In this document: positions 8,605 to 17,618 of the stretch, piece by piece
Position numbering within the stretch: the stretch's first letter is position 1
Layout of the letters: the number at the start of each line of letters is the position of its first letter
Assembly: GCF_050389805.1 (NCBI RefSeq)
Contig: NZ_CP130945.1
Coordinates: forward strand, 2,480,001 to 2,544,000
Direction: 5' to 3'
Length of the DNA stretch: 64,000 nucleotides
From: Bacillus_BD sp050389805
GTDB lineage: Bacteria; Bacillota; Bacilli; Bacillales; Cytobacillaceae
Notes under the pieces: model-generated
The model's database searches: none
The model's input: only the letters and a program-made list of their open reading frames with translations
Told to the model about the DNA's origin: nothing
Translations under genes and position numbers: made by a program

Positions 8605-8662
8605 TATAAGGTATAAGACTCGATGATATTATAAGTGAGTAGACACAGTATTCGCTGCTTCA

Positions 8663-9544
8663 TCATGAATTTGGAAATGCAGTTGAAATATATTGAATAA
8701 ATTCACTAACCGCTGGTGAAGCGCGTTTCTTTTTTTTGGTGATCAGTCCTAAATCCCAAGGAAAACTTGGCTGAAAGGGGATCGCCTTAATTACATCTTG
8801 ACCAACCCTTTCAACAACGGGATTTGGGAAAATCGAAACCCCTAAGTTTTCAGCAATCATACCACTCATAAAACCCCACTCCGAAATTTCATAAGCAATT
8901 TCCGGACGAAAACCAGCTCTTTGGCATTCCTGAATAATGAGGTCATGAATATAGGGATGTCTAAATAGAATGAAGGTTTCATTTTGTAACTCTTTCATTT
9001 CAACTTTTTCTTTCCTCGCTAATGGATGGGTAGGATGAACGAAGAGCGATAGTTCTCCATGAACTAAAGGGAGAACATCAAATTCCTTTTCATCCACTGG
9101 AAGCATAACTACACCTAGATCTAATATTCCATCACTGACTTCCTGTTTAACCTTTTGTGAATCATCTTCCGAAATATGAATTTTGATATCGGGGAACAGA
9201 TTATGGAACCCTTTAATTATTTTAGGGAAAAATAAAAAACCAATGATAGGGGGAATCCCAATTTTTATTTTTCCTTTTTTTAAATTCAATAAATCATATA
9301 GATTCAACGATAAATCGTTAAGCGATTCCAAAATCATTTCCCCTTCCGCCAAAACGATTTCGCCTGCTTCTGTTAATTCAATTTTCTTTGAGGAACGGTC
9401 TATCAGTTCTACTTTTAATTCTTCTTCCAAACTCTTGACGGCTTTACTTAGTGTAGATTGTGATAAGTGAAGGGAGGTGGAAGCATTTGTAAAACTTTTA
9501 TATTTGCCCACTTCTATAAAGTAAGTAAGATGACGTATGTCCAT
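8663..9544 (-). CDS. LysR-family transcriptional regulator
   Basis: 293 residues from the preferred ATG at 9544 (MDIRHLTYF), which follows TTGGAG; the in-frame ATG at 9586 adds 14 residues not typical of the family. Residues 1-60 form the winged helix-turn-helix (SLHLSQSTLSKAVKSLE) and residues ~90-290 the periplasmic-binding-like effector domain. Closest in style to the CynR/CidR/BsdA branch that senses small organic acids. It is convergent with the aromatic operon and faces away from the GntP gene, so its target is not obvious. Confidence 0.85.
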   Translation of the reverse strand: MDIRHLTYFIEVGKYKSFTNASTSLHLSQSTLSKAVKSLEEELKVELIDRSSKKIELTEAGEIVLAEGEMILESLNDLSLNLYDLLNLKKGKIKIGIPPIIGFLFFPKIIKGFHNLFPDIKIHISEDDSQKVKQEVSDGILDLGVVMLPVDEKEFDVLPLVHGELSLFVHPTHPLARKEKVEMKELQNETFILFRHPYIHDLIIQECQRAGFRPEIAYEISEWGFMSGMIAENLGVSIFPNPVVERVGQDVIKAIPFQPSFPWDLGLITKKKKRASPAVSEFIQYISTAFPNS

Positions 9545-9690
9545 GAATATAATCTCCAATCTATGAATTATATGCATATGTTTCATTCCTATAATTCATT
9601 TTACTCATATTAATTTGTGTTGTATACTAGTTTGTGAACAAAATGTGAACAAAAAAAGAAACAATTTGTGAACTTTATAAAAGAAAGGTG

Positions 9691-9720
9691 TGAAACATAG
9701 GGACGGTTCTGGTGTTTCAT
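9691..9720 (+). repeat. Dispersed palindromic repeat, single arm (copy 1)
   Basis: TGAAAC, then GGGACGGTTCT, then GGTGTTTCA: one arm of the window's repeat family. The second arm is missing or too degraded to see. Confidence 0.7.
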
Positions 9721-9888
9721 TGGTTTTACAAGATTAATGTAACCGGCACCACTTAATGCTACCTGAAATGAATGGTGCACAATTGTTGAAACCACAGTGT
9801 CGAGATAAGGATAACACTGAAGAATATCTTTAGTTAAATACTTTTTTAATCAAATTAGTCTTCGGTTGTATTTTTATATTTTCCAATT

Positions 9889-9904
9889 ATCTCGAATTCG
9901 AGAT
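9889..9904. promoter_or_regulatory. 16-bp perfect palindrome upstream of the GntP gene
   Basis: ATCTCGAATTCGAGAT is a perfect palindrome 134 bp before the permease start. It is not followed by a T-run, so an operator is more likely than a terminator. The regulator is unknown. Confidence 0.4.
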
Positions 9905-10037
9905 TAGTAATTTTAGAATTACGTAACTAGAAGTATTTTTTAGATCGGTCGACGTTACTATTTTTATCACTGGAATTTAGAAATTCATCTTTAACTTAAT
10001 AGGTTAAGAGTTAGAAAGAACAAAGGGGATCCTTCAA

Positions 10038-11357
10038 ATGGATATTTTAGGTTTACTAGGAATATTGTTAGGAATCTTAACAATTATTCTCTTCATTATT
10101 AAAAAGTTTAGTATCATCGTTGCTGCGCCGATAGCAACAATTGTGGTATTGCTGTTTAGCGGAGTACCTATACTTGAAACTGTATTCGGCAAAGAAAATT
10201 CGTATATGACAGCACTTGCCGGGTTTGTTGCATCCAATTTCGCTATTTTCTTATTAGGTTCCATACTCGCGAAATACATGGATAAAAGTGGGGCAACGAT
10301 ATCCATTGCAAATAAAGTATTGTCGGTCGTAGGAACGAAGAACCCGTACAATGCATTAGTGGCATTATTTATTATCTCTGCCATTCTCACTTACGGTGGG
10401 ATTAATGTATTCGTTATTATATTTGCATTAATTCCTATGGCTAAACCAATTTTCAGGCAACTTAATATTTCATGGAAATTAGTGACCATTCCTGTGTTTG
10501 GTGGAACATCAACGTTTACAATGACTATGTTGCCTGGGGCACCTTCCTTACACAATATTGTGCCCTCAACGGCTTTGGGAACGACATTAACAGCTGCTCC
10601 GTTTATCGGAATTGTCACTTCTATCGCAGCCATTGTTTTCATACTCGTCTTTATGAAATTCTCGTTGTCTAGTAGCTTGCGTAAGAACGAGACATTCCAT
10701 GTGAATGCGAAGGATGAAAATAGTAATACGACATCCAAACTTGAGCTCCCATCGTTCATGTTCAGTTTACTTCCTATCATCGTATTATTGGGCATCATAT
10801 TACTATTTAGTTCAGTGAGTAACATTATTATTGTCGCCTTAATTGTTGCCATACTATTGAGTGCTATATTATTCCGTAAACAAATTTCTAACCAAAAGGA
10901 AGCATTAAATCAAGGCGCTACCGAATCGTTATCATCAACGATCACAACGGGTAGTACCATTGCGTTTGGTAGCATTGCAACAGGTGTTCCAGCATTTAAT
11001 GGTGTATTCCAATTGATTCAATCGATTCCAGGACCTCCTGTACTCTCATTAATGATTGGTACAGGACTAATAGGTGGTATTACGGCTTCAGCTGTTGGAG
11101 CAATTGGGATTTCTGTTGCGAATTTTGCACCTATTTATTTGGAAATGGGATTAGATCCGGAAACAGTTCACCGTGCTATCGCAATTGGATCAGGAGCCCT
11201 ATCAATTGTTCCTTACTCTGGATTCTTGATAATCTTTAACAATTTAACGGGATTAACGATGAAAGACACCTTCAAAAATGGATTTATTAGTATAAGTGTT
11301 ACCCACTGGGTAGCTATGGCCGTTATTGTCATCATGGCAATCTTAGGTTTAGCTTAA
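10038..11357 (+). CDS. GntP-family permease
   Basis: 439 residues with about twelve hydrophobic segments and a polar central loop near residues 215-240. The sequence matches the GntP/gluconate:H+ symporter family, including the glycine-rich FGGTSTFTMTMLPGAPS stretch. Family members carry gluconate, other sugar acids or D-3-hydroxybutyrate. The ATG follows AAAGGGG. A hydroxyacid dehydrogenase gene lies 115 bp downstream in the same direction, suggesting import and oxidation of a hydroxy acid. Confidence 0.85.
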   Translation: MDILGLLGILLGILTIILFIIKKFSIIVAAPIATIVVLLFSGVPILETVFGKENSYMTALAGFVASNFAIFLLGSILAKYMDKSGATISIANKVLSVVGTKNPYNALVALFIISAILTYGGINVFVIIFALIPMAKPIFRQLNISWKLVTIPVFGGTSTFTMTMLPGAPSLHNIVPSTALGTTLTAAPFIGIVTSIAAIVFILVFMKFSLSSSLRKNETFHVNAKDENSNTTSKLELPSFMFSLLPIIVLLGIILLFSSVSNIIIVALIVAILLSAILFRKQISNQKEALNQGATESLSSTITTGSTIAFGSIATGVPAFNGVFQLIQSIPGPPVLSLMIGTGLIGGITASAVGAIGISVANFAPIYLEMGLDPETVHRAIAIGSGALSIVPYSGFLIIFNNLTGLTMKDTFKNGFISISVTHWVAMAVIVIMAILGLA

Positions 11358-11472
11358 CGATCTAACTGTAGTAAGTTTAATACTTTTTATGGAACATTCA
11401 ACCATAACAAAGTATTTAAACTAAATATATATTTTATTCTGATTAAAAACATCGATATAGGGGGAATTATAC

Positions 11473-12306
11473 ATGAGTAAAAAAATTGGATTTATCGGAC
11501 TAGGAACAATGGGCTTCCCAATGGCAGTAAATTTAAAGAAAGCTGGTTTTGAGGTCATTGGTTATGATGCTTTTAAAGGAGTTTATGAGAAAGCTAGTGC
11601 TGCTGGAATTACCATGGTAGAAACAATAACAGAAGTGGCGCAACAAGCAGACGAAGCAATTATTTCTATGGTTCGTGACTATGCTCAAAATGTTGATGTT
11701 ATTTTTGGTGAAGGCGGTTTATTATCTGCACAGCCAATAAATAAAACGATTATTGTGATGAGTACACTTGCTCCTGATACTATGAATGAATTAGGCAAAA
11801 AAGTTGGAGAAGAAAGTGAATTAACATTAATTAGTGCAGCGGTTAGTGGGGGTGCTTCAGGTGCTCAAGCTGGAACATTATCCATTATGACTTCAGGTTC
11901 TGAGGAGATCGTGAAATCTTTCAAGCCATATTTTGATGCAATTGGCTCAAATACATTCTACTATGGTGCTGAACCAGGCAACAGCCAAGTGGCAAAATTA
12001 GTAAACAATATGATTCTAGGTGTTAACATGAATGCTGTTGCAGAAGGTTTAAAATTAGGTAACCATTATGGCTTACCAGAAGAAGAAATATTTAATTTAT
12101 TAAAAGTAAGTACGGGTGACAGCTGGGTCGTTAGAAACTGGAGTGATGTTTCTGAATGGACAGCAGACACGGCTTTAGCCGTTTTACTCAAAGATTTAAT
12201 TGCAACTTACAACGAAGGAATTAAACATAATATTTCTATGCCATTTAATGCTCTATCCTCTACACAATTGTTTAACTCGATGGGGAAAGAAAAACCAAAA
12301 GCCTAA
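11473..12306 (+). CDS. 3-hydroxyisobutyrate / tartronate-semialdehyde-type NAD(P) dehydrogenase
   Basis: 277 residues. The Rossmann motif GFIGLGTMGFPMA is at the start and the family's substrate motif is intact (SGGASGAQAGTLS), with catalytic K174 in AKLVNNM. Members reduce tartronate semialdehyde or oxidise 3-hydroxyisobutyrate and related beta-hydroxyacids. Slightly shorter at the C-terminus than the usual ~290. Pairing with the GntP permease fits catabolism of an imported hydroxy acid; the exact substrate cannot be read from sequence. Confidence 0.85.
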   Translation: MSKKIGFIGLGTMGFPMAVNLKKAGFEVIGYDAFKGVYEKASAAGITMVETITEVAQQADEAIISMVRDYAQNVDVIFGEGGLLSAQPINKTIIVMSTLAPDTMNELGKKVGEESELTLISAAVSGGASGAQAGTLSIMTSGSEEIVKSFKPYFDAIGSNTFYYGAEPGNSQVAKLVNNMILGVNMNAVAEGLKLGNHYGLPEEEIFNLLKVSTGDSWVVRNWSDVSEWTADTALAVLLKDLIATYNEGIKHNISMPFNALSSTQLFNSMGKEKPKA

Positions 12307-12337
12307 TCATTGACAATTGAAATTACTCAATAGATCT

Positions 12338-12379
12338 AAAAGGGAAGTGTTCTGTGTTGAACAGGATGCTTTCCTTTTT
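12338..12379 (+). terminator. Terminator after the hydroxyacid dehydrogenase
   Basis: AAAAGGGAAG pairs imperfectly with CTTTCCTTTTT; an inner CTGT/ACAG stem extends the hairpin and the right arm ends in five T. Confidence 0.65.
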
Positions 12380-12515
12380 GGTTAAGCGCAAATTTACATG
12401 GATTTTAGATTGTTCTATTGAACTAGAACAGAAATCATTAGAAGAAAGTATCCTTTTTTGGAACTTGATTGTTGGTTTCCGTATTAGGCACATCGCTTGC
12501 AGCTCAGTAACGAGT

Positions 12516-12556
12516 AAGCCACCTTGACACTTCGTATCTTTAGGTGGCTTTCCTGT
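12516..12556 (+). terminator. Second hairpin, AAGCCACCT/AGGTGGCTT
   Basis: A 9-bp perfect stem with a 17-base loop, then TTCCTGTTT. Could be a back-up terminator or, read on the other strand, a terminator for the esterase gene. Confidence 0.5.
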
Positions 12557-12591
12557 TTCGCTTCTCCATCAAAAAGTCATCGTGAATCCCG

Positions 12592-12665
12592 TGATAAAGG
12601 GATTGGTTCTGGCGTTTCATTACATTCTTCCTTTTTTGAAACGCGAGAACCGTCCCCATGTTTCG
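12592..12665. repeat. Dispersed palindromic repeat (copy 2)
   Basis: The left arm is degraded (AGGGATTGGTTCTGGCGTTTC from 12598). The right arm is intact: TGAAACGCGAGAACCGTCCC from 12637. The element abuts the esterase stop codon on the minus strand. Confidence 0.75.
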
Positions 12666-13835
12666 TTATTTTTTCCTCAGTTTAGAAATAAGGTTGCTGA
12701 AAAAGGTCTTTATCGGTGATTCGTTTGTTCGTTCATGTTGCGTTTTTTCCGTTGCCTCAATGGTTTCTTTGACTGATGATGGCTTTGATAATTCTGGTGC
12801 GTCTTCTGTTGATGGTTGGACTGTTGGATGAACGATCAGTTCAAGTGGTGGAGCTGGGGTTGGATACTGTGCCAAATCATTCATTAATCTTTTTTCTGTC
12901 TGTTGCTGAGGTTGATTGAAAAAGTTCCATATGATTTCTGTTGCATTCGGACCGGATGGGTCTGTATAAGAACCATTCGGGTTTCCTCCAGACCATGTAT
13001 GCCCCATATTATCGACCATCCAAAGCTCCATTAACGGTTCGTCGTCTACATCAAGGTATACATGCTGCGTATAACTTTTTCCATTCATGATATCTGAATG
13101 AATGAGGGAAGGTGTCACATCTACACGACCAATACCGCCATCAACGAGAAAATTGGTTTGAGCCCATTGCGTAATCACCTGTTGACCGTTGATGGGGTGG
13201 ACAATTGTATCAGAGATGCCGTGGAAAACAATCACCCGCATCTTTTTTCTATTCTCTCCCATTTCAATAAAGGCACGGTTTCCACATGAGAATGGGTCAG
13301 GCACGCCCTTTTCCATCTTTTGTTTAGCGCCATCAGCCATCGGGTCAGTTAGCAAAAATACATTGGCTGCGCCATAGGCAAGTCCGGCACAAATACCAAT
13401 CCCGTTAAAGACTTCGGGATACGTAGCACCAAGAATACAGGCTAGTGATCCACCTGCTGATAAGCCTGCAGCGTACACTCTATTAGAATCAATCGTGTAT
13501 TTTCTTTTGACCTCCTGAATAATCTCAAAAATGAGTTTTGGATGTCCATTGCCGCGGTGTTGATTTTGATCTAAAAACCAATTCCAGCAGCCATAAGGAT
13601 TGTACCCAGCCAAATTGGTAGGATTGAAGAATTTGTTCATGTCCGGATAAAGGACAAAGAATTTTTCCTTTTCAGCAAGTGTGTTCATGTTGGTACCTAT
13701 AGCAAAATCATCCGGATTTTGTCCACATCCATGAAGCATGACGAGCATTGGATACTCTTGAGCTTCATGATAATCACCAGGAACATATACCTTATATTTA
13801 ACATCTTGATAAATAAAATCGAGAAATTCTCCCAA
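12666..13835 (-). CDS. PHB-depolymerase-like alpha/beta-hydrolase esterase
   Basis: 389 residues with a TTG start eight bases after CGGAGG. The hydrolase domain (residues ~10-290) has an oxyanion segment MLHGCGQ, nucleophile GLSAGG, acid HGISD and catalytic His in NMGHTWSGG, the pattern of the LpqC/PHB depolymerase family. No signal peptide, so it would act in the cytoplasm unless exported otherwise. Residues ~300-389 are a low-complexity Pro/Thr/Glu-rich tail ending in a basic patch (KLRKK), unlike compact family members. Substrate unknown: short polyester, feruloyl or acetyl ester are all possible. Confidence 0.8.
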   Translation of the reverse strand: MGEFLDFIYQDVKYKVYVPGDYHEAQEYPMLVMLHGCGQNPDDFAIGTNMNTLAEKEKFFVLYPDMNKFFNPTNLAGYNPYGCWNWFLDQNQHRGNGHPKLIFEIIQEVKRKYTIDSNRVYAAGLSAGGSLACILGATYPEVFNGIGICAGLAYGAANVFLLTDPMADGAKQKMEKGVPDPFSCGNRAFIEMGENRKKMRVIVFHGISDTIVHPINGQQVITQWAQTNFLVDGGIGRVDVTPSLIHSDIMNGKSYTQHVYLDVDDEPLMELWMVDNMGHTWSGGNPNGSYTDPSGPNATEIIWNFFNQPQQQTEKRLMNDLAQYPTPAPPLELIVHPTVQPSTEDAPELSKPSSVKETIEATEKTQHERTNESPIKTFFSNLISKLRKK

Positions 13836-13962
13836 AGCACCAAACCTCCGTTTTTCTACGACTTTATTACCTTATCTTATTCTAGTGATTGGTAGAACAT
13901 TAAAACTTTCTTAAATGGATATCATTCATTGTGATTCCTATTCATCAAATGGGTGTAGGAAT

Positions 13963-14005
13963 AAAAACAGACTGACTTCAGTGTCCTACACTAAAAACAG
14001 TCTGT
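13963..14005 (-). terminator. Terminator of the DHA2 exporter
   Basis: On the minus strand ACAGACTG pairs with CAGTCTGT, with an inner AGTGTAGGACACT hairpin, followed by TTTTTATT. Confidence 0.75.
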
Positions 14006-14014
14006 CTTCGGTGA

Positions 14015-15508
14015 TTAAGTAAGTTTTTCCTCTTGCTGTATTTCCATCTCTTGAACATGAGGCTCTGCACGATAAACCAAGAAGGCTAAAATTACGGCTA
14101 TGATGGAGATCGCAAAGGCGATAAAATAGACAAGCTCTACCCCCGCGATCATCGCATTATTGATGGTGGCGGGAGCCTCAGGTGTCGGTGATTCCAGTAA
14201 AAATTGATTTTTTCGGGCATTTAATATACTAATGAAAACAGAAACCCCTATAGCCCCAGCAACGGGTTGCAGGGTCGTCATGATGGAAGTTCCATGAGGG
14301 TATAACCGCTTAGGAAGCTGATTTAAACCGTTTGTTTCTGCTGGCATCATAATGGCTGATACGCTAAGCATGATTAAAATATAACCGACAATAATCACCC
14401 AAGGTGGCGTGTTGGCATCGAGTCGGCTCAACATGAACATCGTGCCAGCTAATACAATGGAAGCAGGAATCATTAGTACTCGAGGTCCCCATTTATCAAA
14501 TAGATGTCCCATCACAGGTGACATCATTCCGTTCAAGATACTTCCAGGTAAAAGCAGGAGACCTGCTGTTGCAGCAGATAAAGCCAATGGTCCTTGCATG
14601 AATATAGGTAAGATGATCTCAGATGAAAACATCGTCATGATAATAATCAGAAACATAAGAATTCCATGCGTAAACATGGGATACTTAAACACTCTTAAAT
14701 CCATAACAGGATCCTCTAGTTTAAATTGTCTCAAAGTAAAGAGAAAAACCCCCACGACTCCCATAATAATAAAAAGATAAACTTTTGGGCTCAAGAATCC
14801 AGTTTCTACGTTTCCTAATGAACTAAATCCATAAACAATCGAACCGAAACCAATCGTCGAATAAACGAGTGATAATACATCGACTTTGGGTTTGGTTACT
14901 TCTGACACATTGATTAAATATTTAAAGGCAAATGCAATGGAAAAAAGGGCAAAGGGAATTACGAAAATAAATAAGAAACGCCATCCAAAGTATTCAACAA
15001 TCACACCAGAAAGGGTGGGACCAATTGCAGGTGCAAACATAATGACGAGTCCCACTAATCCCAAGATCTTTCCCCGTCGATGGGGTGGGAAAATAAGTAA
15101 AAAAACATTAAAAATCACAGGCATTAATAATCCAGTACCAGCGGCCTGAATCAGACGTCCAGTCAATAAAATAGGAAAGTTTGGTGCGAGACCACAGATG
15201 GTCGTTCCTAGGGTAAAAATGATCATCGTTCCTAAAAACAACTGTCTGGTCGTAAACCATTGAAGCAATAACGCAGATGCAGGAATAACAATTCCCATAA
15301 CCAACATAAAACCTGTTGCCATCCATTGAACCGTTGGGAGGGAAACGTAAAACTCTTCCATTAAAGTCGTTAAGGCAATGTTTAATAAGGTTTCGTTTAA
15401 AATGGCAAAAAAGGCACCTATAATTAAGCTAATCATAATCGGCATAACTTTAAAACGCGGATCATCTGCTAAATATTCATATGTAGAAGAAGAACCATTT
15501 TCCTTCAT
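14015..15508 (-). CDS. MFS multidrug exporter, DHA2 (EmrB/QacA) family
   Basis: 497 residues from the ATG at 15508, which has AAAGGGG nine bases upstream; an in-frame ATG at 15553 adds 15 residues and has no such site. Fourteen predicted membrane segments and a long hydrophilic N-terminus; the family motif GRLIQAAGTGLLMPV is clear. Proton-driven efflux of lipophilic drugs or aromatic toxicants is the family role. It stands alone and its substrate is unknown. Confidence 0.85.
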   Translation of the reverse strand: MKENGSSSTYEYLADDPRFKVMPIMISLIIGAFFAILNETLLNIALTTLMEEFYVSLPTVQWMATGFMLVMGIVIPASALLLQWFTTRQLFLGTMIIFTLGTTICGLAPNFPILLTGRLIQAAGTGLLMPVIFNVFLLIFPPHRRGKILGLVGLVIMFAPAIGPTLSGVIVEYFGWRFLFIFVIPFALFSIAFAFKYLINVSEVTKPKVDVLSLVYSTIGFGSIVYGFSSLGNVETGFLSPKVYLFIIMGVVGVFLFTLRQFKLEDPVMDLRVFKYPMFTHGILMFLIIIMTMFSSEIILPIFMQGPLALSAATAGLLLLPGSILNGMMSPVMGHLFDKWGPRVLMIPASIVLAGTMFMLSRLDANTPPWVIIVGYILIMLSVSAIMMPAETNGLNQLPKRLYPHGTSIMTTLQPVAGAIGVSVFISILNARKNQFLLESPTPEAPATINNAMIAGVELVYFIAFAISIIAVILAFLVYRAEPHVQEMEIQQEEKLT

Positions 15509-15613
15509 AAATTGAACCCCTTTATCTGAATAGTGAGTAACGTAATTTAGCATATAACATGAATGCCACCTAATCCAGTGTTTTACTGAAAATTAATAAT
15601 TATTTAATAACAG

Positions 15614-15690
15614 TGAAACAGCGGGACGGTTCTCGGTGTTTCACTGGATTCTTCCAGTTTTGTAACGCGCAGAACCGTCCCTGTGTTTCA
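15614..15690. repeat. Dispersed palindromic repeat (copy 3, nearly complete)
   Basis: Both arms present: TGAAACAGCGGGACGGTTCT on the left; GCAGAACCGTCCCTGTGTTTC closing on the right; 77 bp in all. Arms pair to form a long hairpin. Ends immediately before the TGTTTCA half-sites of the sigma-54 upstream region. Confidence 0.8.
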
Positions 15691-15694
15691 AAGG

Positions 15695-15739
15695 TGTTTC
15701 ATAATGAAACGCGTGAAACATATTGGTGAAACATGAAAC
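15695..15739 (+). promoter_or_regulatory. Upstream activator sites (TGAAACA half-sites) of the beta-oxidation operon
   Basis: TGTTTCA-TAA-TGAAAC (15695-15710), then TGAAAC at 15714, 15727 and 15734. This cluster is 130-170 bp upstream of a -24/-12 promoter, the usual distance for an enhancer-binding protein. The same half-site recurs before the CoA-transferase promoter. The likely binder is the PrpR-like activator at 27165; this is inference. Confidence 0.5.
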
Positions 15740-15867
15740 GCTCTGGGAGGAGTTAAAAAGTTTTTAGGACCAACTAATGTATGTGAATGTAAAATGATGA
15801 TTCAAACTAGCCTCTAAATAGAGCGCTAAATAATGAAAAATAAAAATTTAGTTCTTTTTTTAAAATA

Positions 15868-15884
15868 TTGGCATGCAAATTGCA
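15868..15884 (+). promoter_or_regulatory. Sigma-54 (SigL) -24/-12 promoter
   Basis: TTGGCATGCAAATTGCA matches the sigma-54 consensus (TTGGCAY-G-N4-TTGCA) with GG at -24 and GC at -12. Transcription should start near 15895, about 70 bases before the first gene of the operon. Confidence 0.85.
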
Positions 15885-15966
15885 TTATAAATAAGCAAGA
15901 ATATTCCCAAAAGACTAAAAACAGGAAAATTGTTATTTGCTCATTAAAAATAAGGAGGAAAAATAA

Positions 15967-16863
15967 ATGGAAAAAATAATGGTTGTGGGTGCAGGGGTAA
16001 TGGGAAAAGGAATTGCTTACGCCTGTGCAACATCAGGATATTTAGTATATCTGAATGATTTAAATCAGGACGTATTGGAAAAAGCAAAAAAAGAGATTTA
16101 TCTCTTAATGGAAAGAAGTTTCTTAAAAGGCTATTTGACAAAAGAACAATTAGTTCAGTCAAAAGAAAATTTATATATTGAAAGCGATATAGTAAAAGCA
16201 GGTAAAGATGTAGATTTGGTAATTGAGGCAGTAATAGAAAAAATGGAAATTAAGGCGGATATTTTTAAAAGACTAGATGAAATTTGTCAAAAAGATGCGA
16301 TTTTAGCAACAAATACATCTACGATGAGTCCTACTGAATTAGGAGCGCAAACATCAAGACCAGATAAAGTAGTTGCCATGCATTTCTTTAATCCTGTTCA
16401 TAAGATGAAGTTAATTGAAATCATTCGGGGATTAGAAACGTCGGATGAAACAATTGAAAAGGTTAAAGAAATTTCGGCTCGATTAAACAAAGAGGCTGTC
16501 GAAGTAAATGAGTTTCCAGGGTTTGTGACATCTCGTATGAATTGTTTGATCGGAAATGAAGCCATGAATATGTTAATGGAAGGAATTGCTTCTGCTGCGG
16601 ATATTGATAAAGCTGTTAAATTAGGACTAAATCATCCAATGGGACCGTTGGAATTAGCAGATTTAGTGGGATTAGATTCTCGACTCAGAAATATGGAGTA
16701 TTTGTATCAAACATTAGGTGAAAAATATCGACCAAGTCCACTGTTAGTGAAATATGTTAAGGCTGGTCGATTGGGTAAAAAGAATGGAAAAGGATTCTAC
16801 GATTATCATGAGGAGAAGAATAGCAATGAAGACATATCAAAATCTACTATTAAACAAAGATGA
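15967..16863 (+). CDS. 3-hydroxyacyl-CoA (3-hydroxybutyryl-CoA) dehydrogenase
   Basis: 298 residues with ATG after AAGGAGG. N-terminal Rossmann motif VVGAGVMGKGIA, the catalytic His in MHFFNPVHKMKL and the C-terminal helical domain (GFVTSRMNC, GLNHPMGPLELADLVGLD) are all as in FadB2/Hbd enzymes. It oxidises (S)-3-hydroxyacyl-CoA to 3-ketoacyl-CoA with NAD(P). First gene of the sigma-54 operon; its end overlaps the next gene by 38 bp. Confidence 0.92.
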   Translation: MEKIMVVGAGVMGKGIAYACATSGYLVYLNDLNQDVLEKAKKEIYLLMERSFLKGYLTKEQLVQSKENLYIESDIVKAGKDVDLVIEAVIEKMEIKADIFKRLDEICQKDAILATNTSTMSPTELGAQTSRPDKVVAMHFFNPVHKMKLIEIIRGLETSDETIEKVKEISARLNKEAVEVNEFPGFVTSRMNCLIGNEAMNMLMEGIASAADIDKAVKLGLNHPMGPLELADLVGLDSRLRNMEYLYQTLGEKYRPSPLLVKYVKAGRLGKKNGKGFYDYHEEKNSNEDISKSTIKQR

Positions 16864-17605
16864 TGGAATTTTGTGGTTAACAATTAATCGCCTAGAATAC
16901 CGTAACGCATTAAATAAAGAAACCCTATCAGAATTACAAGATGTTTTTAATTATGTTGAACAGGATGATTCAATAAAAGTCATCATCTTGCAGGGTGCAG
17001 GTGAAAAATCATTTGCAGCTGGAGCAGATATTCAACAACTCCATGAAAGAAAGATGCTTGAGGCTTTAATTCCAGGAATGCAGGGTCTTTATAAGAAAAT
17101 CGAACAATGTGGTAAAGTAACCATTGCTGCTGTAAAGGGTTACGCTTTAGGTGGGGGATGTGAGCTAGCTCTTTCTTGTGATATTCGTATAGCAACACCA
17201 AAGGCAAAATTTGGTTTACCAGAATTAAATCTAGGAATTATTCCAGGTGCTGGAGGTACCCAACGACTTGCCAGAATCGTTGGAAAGGGTAGGGCACTTG
17301 ATATGGTACTTACTGGTAAAATCATTGACGGAATTGAAGCTGAGAGAATCGGACTAGCTTCTTATTTGTCTGATATGGAAGAGTTAGAAGCAAAAGCTAG
17401 AAACATAGCGAGGGAGGTCATGAAGAAAGGACCCATTGCTATAAAACTAGCAAAGCTAGCGATTCATAAAGGTTTTGATGTTGATCTTGAAACAGGAATG
17501 TTGATTGAAAAACTGTGTCAAACAATCAGCTTTGGTACAGAAGATAAGTCTGAAGGGACTTTAGCATTTTTAGAAAAAAGACCTGCTCAATTTGGAAGTA
17601 ACTAA
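16826..17605 (+). CDS. Enoyl-CoA hydratase
   Basis: 259 residues from the ATG at 16826, preceded by AGGAGAAG; an upstream in-frame ATG at 16754 would lie deep in the previous gene. Crotonase fold with the oxyanion and CoA motifs (FAAGADI) and both catalytic glutamates, E113 (GGGCELA) and E133 (LPELNLG). It hydrates trans-2-enoyl-CoA. Overlap with the dehydrogenase gene implies coupled translation. Confidence 0.9.
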   Translation: MKTYQNLLLNKDDGILWLTINRLEYRNALNKETLSELQDVFNYVEQDDSIKVIILQGAGEKSFAAGADIQQLHERKMLEALIPGMQGLYKKIEQCGKVTIAAVKGYALGGGCELALSCDIRIATPKAKFGLPELNLGIIPGAGGTQRLARIVGKGRALDMVLTGKIIDGIEAERIGLASYLSDMEELEAKARNIAREVMKKGPIAIKLAKLAIHKGFDVDLETGMLIEKLCQTISFGTEDKSEGTLAFLEKRPAQFGSN

Positions 17606-17618
17606 AGGAGTGAAGATC

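Larger units (their letters stand above)
9587..10037. other. Gene-free spacer, ~450 bp
   Basis: Holds three same-direction copies of TGTGAAC (9634-9639, 9644-9650, 9667-9672), one arm of the dispersed repeat (9691-9720) and the palindrome at 9889-9904. A 61-codon minus-strand frame here has no ribosome binding site and overlaps the repeat, so I do not call it. Confidence 0.5.
12307..12665. other. Gene-free spacer, 359 bp
   Basis: Contains two hairpins (12338-12379, 12516-12556), a GTTCTA/TAGAAC mini-hairpin near 12413 and repeat copy 2. No coding frame with a ribosome binding site. Confidence 0.5.
15509..15966. other. Gene-free regulatory spacer, 458 bp
   Basis: Divergent region between the exporter and the beta-oxidation operon. 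Contents in order: repeat copy 3, the TGAAAC half-site cluster, an A+T-rich linker (15760-15860) and the sigma-54 promoter. No ORF. Confidence 0.6.

Noticed and set aside
9610..9795. 61-codon minus-strand frame near the LysR gene
   Set aside because: Runs across a dispersed repeat and lacks a ribosome binding site.
10034..10852. Long minus-strand frames opposite the GntP gene
   Set aside because: They mirror a hydrophobic, Asn/Ile-biased shadow of the membrane protein, have no ribosome binding sites and overlap a clear gene.
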